A DNA stretch of 64,000 nt from Sisyra terminalis. Lineage: Eukaryota; Arthropoda; Insecta; Neuroptera; Sisyridae. The stretch lies in contig OY292276.1 in assembly GCA_958496175.1 (NCBI GenBank), positions 25,376,001 to 25,440,000 on the forward strand, read 5' to 3'. The notes under the pieces were generated by a model, which did no database searches, was not told the DNA's origin, and worked only from the letters and a program-made list of their open reading frames with translations. Shown one piece after another: positions 1 to 12,599 of this stretch (position 1 is its first letter; each line of letters begins with the position of its first letter). The position numbers were made by a program, and so were the translations under genes.

Positions 1-104
1 CTATGGTAGCGCGATATTCACGCAACTTCGACTCTCTTGTTCGAAATTTGCGCACTATAATTCTCCTTTGTTCTCTCCACCAGCTATCTAGACGATATTT
101 TAAA

Positions 105-180
105 TTCGCCAAAGGTTTTTTCCTTCGCAAATGGTTTTTTCCTTCGCAAATGGTTTTTTTCTTTGCAAATCGTTTGGTTG
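105..180. repeat. 19-bp tandem repeat, four units
   Basis: Four units begin at 105, 124, 143 and 162, each close to TTCGCAAATGGTTTTTTCC. The first three differ by one or two bases and the fourth is more diverged. The period is exactly 19 bp. It lies in non-coding DNA; small ORFs through it are products of the repeat and not a gene. Confidence 0.85.
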
Positions 181-1630
181 TTGCTCTTGCGATGCACTTC
201 TTCTTCTTCATGCTTCTTTCTACCGCAACATATTGCAATTTTGCACCATCGAAGAAGTTGTTTTTAACAAAAGATTAATAAAGCATTTAAGCAAAAGAAA
301 ATTTAACAATTGGTTTTGTGTAAGAACGAAACTAAGATCTTAGCGATATACTATTGAAGAATTTTTTACCTTTTTGTAAATAAAAAAATGAAAAAAACAA
401 TTATATTATTCTAAAAAATATTGGCAAAAGATTAACAAATATAGACGTAAATCTCCAGGCAGTGGCACAGTAACAGAGGTTCGGTGCCTTAGAACTACTG
501 TATATGTAAGTATTAGTAATTTGTTTTTCTTTTAGCAAAATAAACAAAAATAAGTATTCATAGTTATTGATCGCAATTTCAAGCTTTACGACTCTTTTGT
601 CATAACAATGATTCATATAAATTAGTTGTAAATTTCATTTATTTTAAACAAGCAAGCAGTAATTAATTAATTCAACAGTCAAAAATTAATGAATATTTCA
701 AAATTAAAGAAACCCGAAAGCTACAACTATATGATAAGACAGAAAGTTTTCTTTTACTTGCTTCGTAACTACGCTAATTATCACTGCATTGTAGCATAGA
801 GATGAATAAGTCGTTATTCTGTCAACGAAAAAACTTAATTTTATCGAACCTCCAATTTAACAACTCAACGCTCCCTCATGGCTGTCATATATTGAATTGT
901 TCCAGGTATATGTTGACATACCAACAATTACAACCAATTACAACGTTCTACCTACTTCTATCCCTCCAACGCGGTGCATTTTCATGCTGTCGCTAGTCGC
1001 TAGTTTGCAGCGAAAAAAGTGGTCACATGACTAAAATGTAACATGTGCGTCTTCTGAAAAAAGTAGCGATAAAGTTAAATTTTGTTTAGCTTCTTCGTTG
1101 GATTCTATCAGACATATCATGCCTGTCATATTCACCAGATATGATTTTCTATGTTAATATGAACATTTCCAAAAAGAGTACAACGGTATATTTGTTACTT
1201 ATAAGTTGAAGGTTTACTAACACGTATGAATACTTATTACTCGTAATTATACACATACTTATGTAATAAAACAGTTCTATCGATACATTAACATTAGATT
1301 GAAAACCTCATTTGTCGCTCAAATTTTGGTGCATATGTTACATTTAAATCACGAGAACATATTTATCGTTAAAAACTAGCGACTGCATGAAATACCATCA
1401 ACAGATAAGAGAGAAAATATAATTTGTACACAAAAACGCTATGGAATGAGACCAACTATTCAACAAATTTAGAAGAAAAAACTTCAAGTATAACATTGGT
1501 TTAATTAAGCACGCTTGTTTTAAGGTAATTATATCCTAATTAATCTTAAGAAATGCTTCATTTTTTGCCTATTTGGAAGCAATAATATATCTTTAAATAC
1601 ATATAATTGTCTTGATTGATTAACAAATTG
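181..1630. other. AT-rich non-coding DNA, nothing recognised
   Basis: I see no ORF with credible codon use, no TE termini and no RNA gene. Short ORFs here are low-complexity and rich in Leu, Phe, Asn and Lys, as expected from AT-rich random sequence. Confidence 0.6.
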
Positions 1631-1639
1631 ATGGATCAA

Positions 1640-1790
1640 CGTACAGCCTAAGCCGCTGGTCGTAGAAATGTGAAATTTGGAGGGTGTATTCCATATATGA
1701 TGAAGGAATCCGAAATGAAAGGATTTCTGAATTTTTGAAATTCCTTCCGTAAAGGGTGAAAAGGGGAAATAAAGTTTCTATTCCTAATTT
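1640..1790 (+). repeat. Fragment of an old dispersed repeat
   Basis: A less AT-rich stretch reads CCTAAGCCGCTGGTCGTAG, then a segment on the AAATTTGGAGGGTG pattern, then CCGTAAAGGGTGAAAAGGGG. This combination (a 'response' phrase followed by 'AAAGGGTGAAAAGGGG') resembles degenerate interior sequence of widespread insect non-autonomous elements, probably Helitron-like. No terminus is preserved, so the class is a guess. The resemblance is from memory of such repeats, not from a search. Confidence 0.35.
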
Positions 1791-2283
1791 AATAATCAAA
1801 GTGCCTTAACCACGAAATAAAGTATGTGTACCGATAGACGCACGTAAGAAGGTATACTTATTTGCAAAAGTCTTGTTTTTCCTAAAAATAAGTTTCAACC
1901 ATTTTTGCTTTATAACTAGTTTTGAATCAGTGATTATAATACAGATACCACTTATACTAACTACTAACTATACTAACTACAGTACCCCCTTAAGCGATCT
2001 TTCGCTTTGCTAGTAAATAAAAGCACAGGGTCCATCATTGAAAGCAGCAGAAATCTATTTGAGATAGGAAACTGTTTCCCACATGTCCAGAGTGCTCAAG
2101 AGTTAGCTCACGTAACGATTTAGTGTTGTTAGCACCTGAAGAAAAACTTGGAATGTCGTACATAAAGAGGTACTTTAAATGAGTACGTCATGATGAATAT
2201 ATTTTTAATATATAATAAAATCTTCAGGTTTTGTGAATTATTAAATAAAAGGGAATCAGGTGAAAATACCACAGATAATAGTT

Positions 2284-2345
2284 TCGACTATTTATTCATG
2301 TATGCGACGTTTTGTCGGTCTCATTCCGACATCATCAGGCATCTT
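2284..2345 (-). ncRNA. Hammerhead-ribozyme-like motif, possible Penelope-like relic
   Basis: On the minus strand the sequence has CTGATGA (2338-2332). It is followed by a 5-bp stem GTCGG/CCGAC (2330-2326 with 2318-2314), extendable by one U-A pair, closed by a 7-nt loop. After that comes AAAACGTC where an active hammerhead would have GAAAC. CTGATGA, stem II and GAAAC form the catalytic core of hammerhead ribozymes, which are known in the terminal repeats of Penelope-like elements in arthropods. Here the G of GAAA is replaced by A, which should abolish or cripple cleavage. I could not pair stems I and III with confidence. It is most likely a dead copy. Confidence 0.4.
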
Positions 2346-2399
2346 GAATCGTTTGCCAAACATTGTCAATATTGCGATCATTAAAATACAGCTGCAATT

Positions 2400-5300
2400 T
2401 ACAATTTTTCATACGTTCAAATTTAGTTAAAATTATCGATCAGCAAAATTCAATAAGAAATCAACAAATGCACAATGATATAAAATTACATTAATTAAAT
2501 TAAATGTTGTTTAAGTTATAAAAGTATAAAATTATTAATAAAACATAAATAAAACAACTTCATGCTACGCATGTTATTCCCAAATTTCTTTATATACTGC
2601 ATCAAAACCAACAATGTAATGACTTAGATATCAGTTAATAAGTATAAATACCAATTCTTGAATTTTTACCCTATAGAGATCAATAATTTATTAAACACAT
2701 AATTTATTAAAAATGCAATTAAACCCTTCGAGGATATATTCTAAAAATTAAAAGAGATATTTCATTTAGGAATATTTTAAAGATAGTTAATAAAATAATT
2801 GAATTAGTTATATTTGCATTAACTTTTGCGTACACCACTTGCTGTATTAGGCTGCACTCGGGATAGATGTAGTTCTACGTCAAAAAATGAACCATAAACT
2901 GTATGTGGTGATAGTTACACAACGATGTAGGTATATATAAATGGAAACATTTCGATTAGTAGCAGGAACTCGTTTAGGATTGAATTATTTGTACTTAGCG
3001 AAGGTTCCTAAGTTACGCAAGGTAAAATGTGTCATTATCAATCATTAATTTCCCCCTTTTCTTTAGTAAGGTAAAAGAAATATATTTTTTGTAAGTACAA
3101 GAATGAGACCGAACGAAATGGGAAGTCTTTTTTACCAAAGTGTCTAACAATGTTAATAAATAATCTAATCGTAATTATTCTTAATATACCATAGAGCTGT
3201 ATTATGTGACATATATTTTTCATATAAAATTTTTTTAAAGAGAATATTTTTTCATACTTTTTAATCTTAGCTATATTTGTGCTCTCTTTCCTCGTATCTT
3301 TTCATGTTTACTTTTCGCAGTAATCTCAATTTCATTTCCAATAAACGTGAAATTTGTGATATTTCCCAATTAGACTGCCGTATTACTTCTTTTTTCTTTT
3401 TCTCTTTACAATTTCTCTTCTTGCAATACCAATATAATGAGTTCTGAAAAATCAAACTTGTCAAATCATTACTTTTTTTACGACAAAAATTTGATTTATT
3501 TAAAAAGAAATATGTTTCTCAATTCCAAACTAATTTTCTACGTGATATTATATCTGAGATGCCGTTTTATTTTCAGCTCGAAACAAAAGCAACCGCAAAC
3601 ATTCGCTAGACTAAAAACAAAAGATAGTTGCACATATATAGTCGGTAGTTTTCCTTGTGTGTACCTATTTTATATCCAAATGGAAATTTTAGCGAAAATG
3701 TGTTACAAATTGTTGTTTAATAGAACCAGGAGGTCATTGATTTACCACATGTTTTTTTGGTATTTATTCTTTCTCTGTTTCATTTAAGTGGGCTCAATAA
3801 TGTTGTTCTTCTTGGCTTGATTTCACTTTCGTTTTATGCAGTAATAATTTTTTTTTCAATGTCAAAGTTAATTAAGTATACACCGTCGACGATTTACATG
3901 CAATTTATGGTAATTTTTAAACGTTATATCAGGAGAAGTGTGGAAAAGGAAGGCTGAGTGATTAGTTCATATAAGCGTGATTGCAAAAATACAACACGGG
4001 AAAGATATGAGGGAAAGTTTTCATTGAAACAAATGAGCTTCAAGAAAGTTACATGAATTGAGTGATAATCTAGTTATCTATGAACCAATTTGTATTTACT
4101 ATATAGAAAAAAAGGACATCGAAAATTTTAATTTTGATGTGAATAGATTCGTATGGGAAAATTCAAATTTTCTAATATTGAATTTGAAAAAAATGAGGCA
4201 ATTTTTTATCGGAAAAATTGACATGGTCGAACGAAGCTCACCTTCAATATCACCGATTAACCCAAATCTAAGCTATTTCAAGCAAAATGCGAATAAATTG
4301 AATAAATTTCCGCGATAGGTACTGCAAGAACAAACACGCAACATTGCAATTTTTTCCCTTCACAGCCTCGATATTCAAATCAACACGAAATCGGCATTAT
4401 TTTTTTTCTTCAATATCTCTAAGCTATTTAAATTAATTCATCAAAATCGCGAGTTATTAAGACCGAAAAAAATCGTTTAGAAAGCAATATTTGAATAAAA
4501 TCACGTCTCTTTATGATTGGTTGAGAGAAAGAAAAGCGAGTTGTCAATCCTTATTTAGTTCGATTTCAAGGTGCTCGAAATTGTATCGTTAAAATACAAT
4601 ATATTTTAATGTATGCAAATCGCGAACAAGGAAAAAACCAAATTTAGCCGAGTCGACTTGAAAGACGTAATGTGATATTTTTTATCGAAAATTGAATTCT
4701 GCAGTGATTTTTTAAAAATCGATGATTCTTTTTAAATAAATTCATCGAAAATAATCCTTTAATTTTCCTTAATTTCAAAACTTTTCAAGAGTACTGTACC
4801 TAACATTGAATCCGTTAAACTATATTTTTATCGTGTTTTTTTTTCTCATTATTTCGCATTGATCTGAAAACCTTGTATTCAAAAAAATATGTAAAAAGTA
4901 AAACTTATAAAGGTCAGGTTTCAAGTCAAATTTATATCGAGAATGATCGAGTAGGCGTTTAAAAGGCCTCCTTTGATTTAACTATAAGAACCTGGCTGCA
5001 AATTTCAATTGGAATTGAAACCAAAATTTAGTAACGTCGGAATTAATTGAAATAATTGCTGCAAGCGTCAAAGAAATTCAAGCCCATGATTAACCCAAAA
5101 CTGGCAAATTGCTACTGGCTATTTACTATATTAACTATATTTCGGTGTACAAACAAATCAATATTTGAATGTCGTCATTCACCAAGCTTTACTCTCTCAC
5201 CAACCAATCACCAAAACCTCCAACAGATTTCAGTTAATCAAATTTACTCATTTTTGATATTTATGAAAAGTTACGACAAAGAAAATTTTTCAAATAGAAT

Positions 5301-6370
5301 AACTAATGTGAAATTTTAAAGCAACTGCATACTTGTTGAAATTCCCAAGACGACCAGAAATGCTATAAACCAACTTTAGCCATCAACCTCAAAAGTCAAT
5401 AAGTTGAACATGAAATATTCGTCTATTTATTTCCTTTGCTAAGATCGTGAACACTTTGGAAATTTCCTGGTTTGAGTCTTTGATCTGTATGTTTGCTTTG
5501 CCCAAATGAAAACGACGAGAGGGTAGTAAAGGGTTCTTTGGTTAAGGGTTGGTCTGCTGTTGACGTTTTGGTTAATGGGATGATATTAGTTAAAGCCATC
5601 AAGACACAACCATTGATGAAAGGGTGGTTGGGAGTGGAAATCATTCCTAAACTAATTCGGAAATAGATTATCCTAATATATTTTGCGCGTTTCCGGTGTG
5701 CGTTTTTTTCAAAGAATAAAAAGAAAGCTAGCTTTGAGAATTTCAATTGTTTATAGACGTTAAATTAATTCAAACTTTTGATCATAGTCAACGTTATCAT
5801 ATACAACTCTCAACTGTCTTTTGATCAAAGCCATTTTGTCAACAACCTTTGAATACAGCTTCAGGTGACATTGCAAATTTTTGCAAAAAAAAATCAAAAG
5901 ATAAAGCTTTAACTTGCCAAGCAAAAACATGCATTACTTTTTTTAATGACGACAGAATTATTTCAAGAAATTGAATTATGTTTATAACTTACATGAACTG
6001 AAATATTAAGAAATCGAAAAAAAATTCTTGAAAATTTTATTTTAAACTCAAAAAATAGAAGCATTATTCACTGAATTCTAAATAAAATACAATAGGAAAA
6101 GTGTTTGCTTTTTGCTACATGCCTTATAAACATATCAGTATTTGGCAACATTGCATTTGCTACTAAACTTAATTTAATTCGTGAATAAATCGGTTCAGAA
6201 TAAATATTTAGCCTCAAAAACAAAAATTATACCATATTAGAATTGAATTAACGAAAAAATTGCGAATAAAATAAAGAAAATAGAAAATGCTACGTTGCCA
6301 GATTCTATCGTCCTACCGTCCCTAAAAGAAACAAGAGCCTGCTTTTCACCTGTGTAATTTAATCACCTCC
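2400..6370. other. AT-rich non-coding DNA, presumed intron
   Basis: No gene, RNA or TE terminus is recognised. If the minus-strand splice signals at 50237 and 6379 belong to one gene, this is intron sequence downstream of the ratchet site. The longest ORF (5423-5746, minus) has no recognisable domain and I do not call it. Confidence 0.5.
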
Positions 6371-6373
6371 GTG

Positions 6374-6410
6374 ACTCACCTGAAACAGAAAAAAAAAAGA
6401 AATTAGAACA
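6374..6410 (-). promoter_or_regulatory. Candidate recursive splice (ratchet) site
   Basis: Read on the minus strand, CTAAT (6406-6402) is a good branch-point match. It is followed by a near-continuous pyrimidine tract including ten T's, then CTGTTTCAG ending at 6380, joined without any exon to GTGAGT (6379-6374). A 3' splice site fused directly to a 5' splice site is the known signature of zero-length ratchet points used to remove very long introns stepwise in Drosophila. The strand matches the predicted first-exon donor at 50237, about 43.9 kb upstream. Alternatively it is the start of an exon that happens to begin with GTGAGT, or chance. RNA evidence would decide. Confidence 0.5.
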
Positions 6411-7150
6411 ATTCTTAGCTAAGAAACAAACCAAACAACTTGTTGATTAAATAAAAAAATGCTTGAAAAAATTGTGTTTTTGAATTAAATGGCGTTAAAA
6501 CAAGAACAAAAGACGCTAAATTTAATAATAATAAAAACTTGTCAATTTGTTTTGGTTTTATTTGTGGTCGGACGTCGAATATCCCATGGGATTACTAAAG
6601 CAGCTAGTCCTCGGGGAACTCGTTCCCGTTTTTCGGTCTCTGTCTGTGTTGCAGTTTCGCAAATGTGAAACCAAGTGGAAAAAAGTGCGACAATTGAATG
6701 AACTATGTGTGTGTTTATTTGTAGATAAATGTAAACAGAAATTGGATTTTTCATGTCGTTTCTTCGACTTTGTTGTCGAACATGGGAATAAAAGAAAAAA
6801 TGATAAAATTTCCTACAGGAAAATATGAGAAAATTTTCTTGAAAGACACAAGTTAATCTCCTTGATCGATGTGGTCTTTAATTCTTTTATCCACTAAAAA
6901 TTGAGTTGAACTGGATTAGATGACGGATACTTTGTTGAGAAAATAACGAAGAAAATCATATAAATTACATAGTTAAACTGAAAAAAATGAAAATATATTC
7001 AACTAAATCAATTAGATTTTTTTTTAATAGTTAAAAACACTTGGAAATATTTAATTACTCAAGGTGATCACTGATAAGATCGACAATCGAATCAAGGTTA
7101 TTGATGTTTCGTATTAAACATCCCCGAAGTATAGTATAGATACAAGAAAT
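6411..7150. other. Non-coding DNA, nothing recognised
   Basis: Contains overlapping short ORFs on both strands near 6540-6830, none with a domain. The less AT-rich patch at 6560-6680 might be regulatory, but nothing specific is visible. Confidence 0.4.
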
Positions 7151-7154
7151 CCAA

Positions 7155-7395
7155 ACGGTATAGGCTTCTTCACAATATTCATACTATGGTAGCATAAGGT
7201 AACTATGGTAACATAAGTTAGTACACTAGACACTCTTGTGGCGGCGCCACACATTGACACATTTCCCATCGTGCAAAAGATTGGAATTCACAATTAATAA
7301 TAAAAACCTAAAAAGTAATGTGAAAGTAATGATTCAAACGCGTACTTATGGAAGAGTAGCGCGCTCTACCTGTATTGGATCTCCAATTGATGCTT
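7155..7395 (+). repeat. Unclassified dispersed repeat, copy 1 (inverted partner at 24.1 kb)
   Basis: This segment matches the reverse complement of about 24105-24360 over roughly 200 bp. Shared landmarks in the same order are CTCTTGTGGC, GCGCCACA, TTGACRCATTTCCCATCG, GATTGGAATTCACAATT and a TAGCGCGCTCTA block, ending near AATTGATG. Its centre is a near-palindrome, TGTGGCG G CGCCACA. Two diverged copies in opposite orientation imply a mobile element, but I see no termini or duplications that would name it. The first bases of the window (TAGCGCGATATTC) may be the edge of a third copy. Confidence 0.7.
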
Positions 7396-7399
7396 TTTT

Positions 7400-10375
7400 T
7401 ACCGTTATATTCGGACTTTTTGGGTCTATATTTCGTGGAAACATAATTCCTGCTGAAAAATGTAAGGCTATTAAACCATAATTTTCAGTGGTCTTACATC
7501 ATTGTAAGGGTATGATTTGTTTTCATGAAAAGTAAATATCAATTGAAATCTTCAACTAAAGAAACTTCCGAACAACCGACTTCCTTATTTGTCTCGTTTG
7601 TTATTTAATAAATAAAACCAAAAATTTACCAAACAATTAATTGAAAAAATGAATCTAGCAATAACAACACTGGAGCATTGTTAAGTATTTGTATAGTAAG
7701 ATGTTGGGTCTCCAAAAAATCATATTCAGGGGGTATCAAGTGCTCAATAAATCATGACAAAAAACTTTTAATAATTCACTTATCGCACATTGGTCATACA
7801 GGAATCCAAGTCTAATGAAAATTGCTTGGAATGCTTTGAATGGAATGAAATACGTATTCAATGAATCCTAATCATATTAGGCACGATAACAAATTTTGAA
7901 AAACTATCCTATAATGTTCGAAAATATATATTATTTACGAACAATAACATATTTCTGCAGATATCATAGGTTTCATACGAAAAATTAACATTTTTATTTT
8001 TAAATTTAAATTTATTAACTTTTTATATTATTTGTTAAGTTTTTTTTTTTTTGATGTTTTGTTTTGTCTTGTTCGGACTACTTTATTTATTTTTGATTAC
8101 TTTTTGTCCCCTCCTCCAACGTCAACACTTTTACCCATTGCTCCTCCATTATAGAAACAGATTGTAAAAATTTCCAAATAAAAAAATTAAAATCTACGCC
8201 AAAATGTTTAGAAGTGTCATGGCATCGTTTGTGACGTCACGATTGAGCATGTTCTTTGCATTTACGTTTAAGATAATATAACTAATATCGGTCACTTAAT
8301 AGGAACTAAGGTATATGGAGACTGAATTAAACTTTACTTATATATGTAATACTTGCTAAATGAAAATTTAACACCAATTAAATAAACAACCGGACCAAAT
8401 AAAAACAAAATTTTATAAAATACCTTTGAAAGTAGTTTATAGTAGGTTGATGTTCATAAGACCTGATAATAATTTCTCGGTGAAAAACTTAGAAAAATTA
8501 AAGTTTAATTGTAAAAAGGAAAGATTTAATTTTTGACAGAACGTTGAACTGTGTATAAGTAACAACATTCTACTTATACCTTCGTACTAACGACTTAATT
8601 CAGTTATACAAATTGTAATAAAACAATTAAAATCTTAATGCACTTTTAAAATACTTTTCTAGTAATTTTTGAGTTTTAATGACGTAGCATTGAAATCACT
8701 GAACTTCATATAAAAATCAAACTCCCAGTATACACCCAGATCATATAATAAGAAGCCAAAAACTTAATATTAATAATAAAATGTTACAAATTTAATCTTT
8801 ATAAATTTACGACCTTCACCGTTCATTCCAACTTTTAGAAATTATATATTAATATTCATAAATTCTTTGATCTTGCAAATTATTTATGAAAATATTTCAA
8901 CGATAACATGTAAAATGTATCATAAACGTAGTAGGTATTAATATTCTCCCGTTTTTTTTTTGTTTTAATGCGAAAAAAAGCTAAAAAATATTGGATAGAT
9001 AATGCGAAAGCTCAGTTTTTGTTTGCTCATGTTTTTAGTAAAAAAAAGACTAACGATTTTAATTAAAAAAATATTAAAGCACAAGAGTATTAACATTAGG
9101 CAAAGCCAAACTTTTTTTGTGAAATATAATATTTTTAACAAAGATAATTAAATGTTTTAACGATGCAAATCACATGATTTACATATCACATTGTTCAAAT
9201 CAATCAGTTCGTATAAATTTCAATAAAATCAAATCAGCAATATTCAAACTGTCACCACCATTCCTATATCGAACTAGACAGGCATTAATCCCTCTAAATC
9301 CGACCTTTTATAAGTCAATATGGCGCTTAAGCTCCGATTCTCTTATGTTTAGTAAAACAAAAAAAGGACGTATGCACTAGTCAACAATTGAAAAAAAATA
9401 CAATTGATAGAAACATATGAATCAGCACTCGCGAATCGAGAACTCTGTTTGCTATAGCAAAAGTGCGAGATTTGAAGCAAATCGTGCGGAATTAATCAGA
9501 GATGCTGTGCTCTCATTTTATCCACCTTTACACCCTGATTTTCTTTCAACCACTTGCTGACAATCACTATTTACCCCGTTTGGATAATTCATGTGATATA
9601 TGGAAAATTCAAGAATCAAACAATCAGACAAAGAAGCCAGATAATGCATTTGAATACCACACAATGAACGCGAGACAAAACACCGTTTTCTATCTTTGTT
9701 GAAAATGAAAAAAGAGTCTCATCCCCCAATTTATATGATACGAATTTGATGCATTTTATTATACAAAATCGATTTTTTTTTAGAAGACCGGACCAATTTT
9801 TTTACGGTAGCGACAAGTAAAAAAGGGTAAGGTAGGGGAATGGTACTATATATTTTCGCACGAAATCGACATCTACTTTCTTGATTGCTTTCACAATTGA
9901 ACATGAGATGGGGTGGATGGGAATAGAGCAAAATAGAAAGAAAAAAAAGAAGTAAATGTGAACGTTTAATGAAAAACGTCCGACGATAAGATTTATTAAA
10001 AGTTTCGACACTTTGATGACGTCAAGTGGAGATAAGGGTTGGAAATAGCTCCCTCATGATTCGGTCAAATGCGTCAACGTAAAAGTTTTGGGGCAGATAA
10101 ATAATTTAACGTTGCAGTAACGAAAGCTTCCCAATGTTGTAGCGACAATTTTGAAAGTTTGTTTCGAATTCGAAAAACGTTTCACATTCATTTCACGCAA
10201 ACCCCATTTTTTTAGTATCAAAAATGAAAATATGATATGTACTCACATTTCTTGAACTTTCGTTTTCTAAACTTGAAAACAAGACTGTTATTTTCTTTCA
10301 AAATAAAATTCGCTTTATTAGAAATGAGGTTTTCAGAGAAAAAAATCTTTAATATTTAATGCTGAAATAACTACC
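7400..10375. other. AT-rich non-coding DNA
   Basis: No gene is recognised. It holds two of the eight TGACGTCA motifs (8232-8239 and 10017-10024) and otherwise low-complexity A/T runs. Confidence 0.5.
8231..8240. promoter_or_regulatory. CRE-type palindrome GTGACGTCAC
   Basis: Perfect 10-bp palindrome containing the CREB/ATF consensus TGACGTCA. It shares the following bases GATT with the copy at 48734, so it may instead be part of an old repeat. Function is unproven. Confidence 0.3.
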
Positions 10376-10379
10376 ACTT

Positions 10380-10465
10380 TCAGTGATTCTAGAGTTCATA
10401 CAGTTCCCGTAAGCCGAGAAGTTTGGGTACATCATTTACTCTCCGTGGAGTTTAAATCCAGAGCT
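10380..10465 (-). repeat. Fragment of the tRNA-derived SINE family
   Basis: On the minus strand it contains GATTTAAACTCC (a decayed B-box region), then TTCTCGGCTTACGGGAACTG and ACTCTAGAATCACTG. The same order occurs in the SINE copy at 23351-23505 (GATTTGAATC, TTCTCGGTTTACCG, CTAGAACCACT), and the CTCTAGA phrase recurs in the copies at 13231 and 59683. The 5' tRNA-like head is not recognisable. Confidence 0.55.
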
Positions 10466-11268
10466 TAGGTAACGATCAAAAAACATTTACCTTGAATACT
10501 ACATCATTAACAGGTCTAAAATTATTATAAAAGTTGTTCCAGAAAAATTTAATACCAATTATTTGAGACAAATTTTGTATCTACTTGGAAACACATCACT
10601 TGTTTCACAGATCCATCAAAGTAATTTTATAGGGTGACTACTTTTAGGCGATTAAAAAATCATCGCTAATTTCAGGTTATGAAAAATGTGTTACTATTTT
10701 CGAGCTGTTAAGCCATTCGTTTCGGAGCCAATTTGATTACGTCTTTATGCGATTTTTTATTTTAATTTACATCATTTTTAAGGTTAATGTCCGAAAAAAA
10801 TTGGCACGGAAAATATATTTTATTATTTCCGCAATTTAAGAATCCAAAAAAAAAAGTTGCAAAAAAGAAATTTAAAATGGTTCAAATTCTCTTTTTCAAT
10901 TTTCAGCATAAAATATTGATTTCTCATCTATGATACGATAAGTCCCAATCTCCAGAGAGTAGTGAAAGCAAACATGTCGTTTGAAAGGAAAACATCCCCC
11001 ACGATAGTAATGGCCATGGATTTAAAACTTCCGTGTAGTTTGACGTGTGATCAATATTTCAAGATTTATCAGGTGCGTTCAAATTTAAATGAGTGCGTCA
11101 AATGGATTGGACACGTATTGGAATTAATAAGGAAAAATACTACGGAAAAAATTATTTTGAATTGATTTTCTAGCTTATGAAATTGAATGATAGTAATTAT
11201 TTGTCTATTTATAACAAAAATTTATTACACGTGAACTATGAGGCGAAAATATGTAGCTACAAAACAAC

Positions 11269-12004
11269 CAGAGCTGCCAAAAATACTTTGGAAAAGTATC
11301 TATATACTAGATAAGTTACTTTTTTAAAAAGTATCCAGAGTTACTTTATATATCTAGTTACCCTTAAAAAAAGAACTCTAATACTTACTTAAGTTACCTT
11401 TTACGATATTTAAAAATATAATTTTTACTTAATTTGTATACTATGTATGTATTAAATTTCGTAACGTATTAGGTAAAATTGTTAGGTAATCAGAAAACGA
11501 ATTTCTTATCTTCAATTTAGGAAAAATTAAATTATTTATGTCTAGGTCCCTTGAAAACACACTGAAAAAACGATAGATGATTAATATAAGAGGTATTATA
11601 TTGAGTCTTAAGAAACAAAACTAAATAAAATTCAAAATACAATAGAACAATATACAAAAACATCAAAAGATACCTACAACTAATTTGAGCAAGTAAAATT
11701 AAAATAAAAGTTAAAATTTGCCAGAACAAGAAAAAAACCCAAAGTAAACATTATTTTTTGCAACTATATGGTACCCAATTTTATTCTTTACTGCATATTT
11801 TATTTAAAGTTACTTTTTTGTTATCTTAGATACTTTTCGGTATCTAAGGTACAGTTTTGATTTGCAAGGCACAGTTCTTATTAAAAACTATTTATGATAA
11901 TATATACTATTCGGCAAATAATAAAGGAACAACGAAAAAGTAACTCAGATGTTTTTAATCAACTAAATTACTTTAAAGAAACTAAGATACTTTTTTCTAA
12001 CAGC
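11269..12004. mobile_element. MITE-like element, hAT-type termini, copy 1
   Basis: It begins CAGAGCTGCC and continues with AAAGTATCT, TACTAGATAAGTTACT, and a TCTAGTTACCCTTAAAAAAA block. It ends with AACTAAGATACTTTTTTCTA and AGC, an imperfect inverted repeat of the start. A second copy follows directly at 12020 and a third lies at 56293-56810. Terminal CAG and inverted ends suggest a non-autonomous hAT-like element. No target duplication is clear and no coding remnant is seen. Confidence 0.6.
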
Positions 12005-12019
12005 TATCTACAATCATAG

Positions 12020-12583
12020 CAGTCAAAGATACTCCGGGAAAGTATCTAGATACTAGATAAGTTACTCTTTGAAAAAGTAACCTAAGATATCTAGCTACCC
12101 TTAAAAAAAGAACCTTAATATTTATTCAAGTTACGTCAATATAATTAAAAATATAACATTTAGTTATTTTGTATACTATCTACGGTCTAGGTTTCGGAAC
12201 TTACAATATAAAGTTTTTAAGTAATCAAATAATAACGTATTTCTTATCATTATTAATTTAGGAAAAAGGAAAGTATGTATGTCTTATTCCCTGTAAACGC
12301 AACACACTTTAAAAATGTTAAGAAATTAATATAAGAAAGAGGTATAAATAGAGTCTTGTAAAGTAAAACAAAATAAAATTCGGTATTTAATCTTTCGGTG
12401 CCTAAAATATTTTTCGGTAACTAGGATAATTTTTAAGTTAGAAGACATAGTTTCTTTAAGTTACTTTTAAAAATTATTTAAAATACTAACTACTTTTCGC
12501 CAAAAAATAAAGAAACTTAGATACAGTAGCTATATGATACTTTTAAGAAACTAAGATATGTTTACTTTAAAAGGACCACACTG
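12020..12583. mobile_element. MITE-like element, hAT-type termini, copy 2
   Basis: It aligns with copy 1 almost from end to end: GGAAAGTATCTAGATACTAG, ATAAGTTACT, CTAGCTACCCTTAAAAAAAG, TTTGTATACTAT, and AACRCAMCACACTTTAAAAA further in. The two copies are head-to-tail with a period of about 750 bp. That is either a tandem duplication or insertion of one copy beside another. The right end is CACACTG near 12583. Confidence 0.6.
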
Positions 12584-12599
12584 TAATAATTTTAATTTG

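Noticed and set aside
3437..3787. 116-codon plus-strand ORF
   Set aside because: Low-complexity Phe/Leu/Tyr/Lys-rich sequence typical of AT-rich random DNA, with no domain and no splice or repeat support.
5423..5746. 107-codon minus-strand ORF
   Set aside because: No recognisable motif, no repeat partner and no splice context. Not distinguishable from chance.
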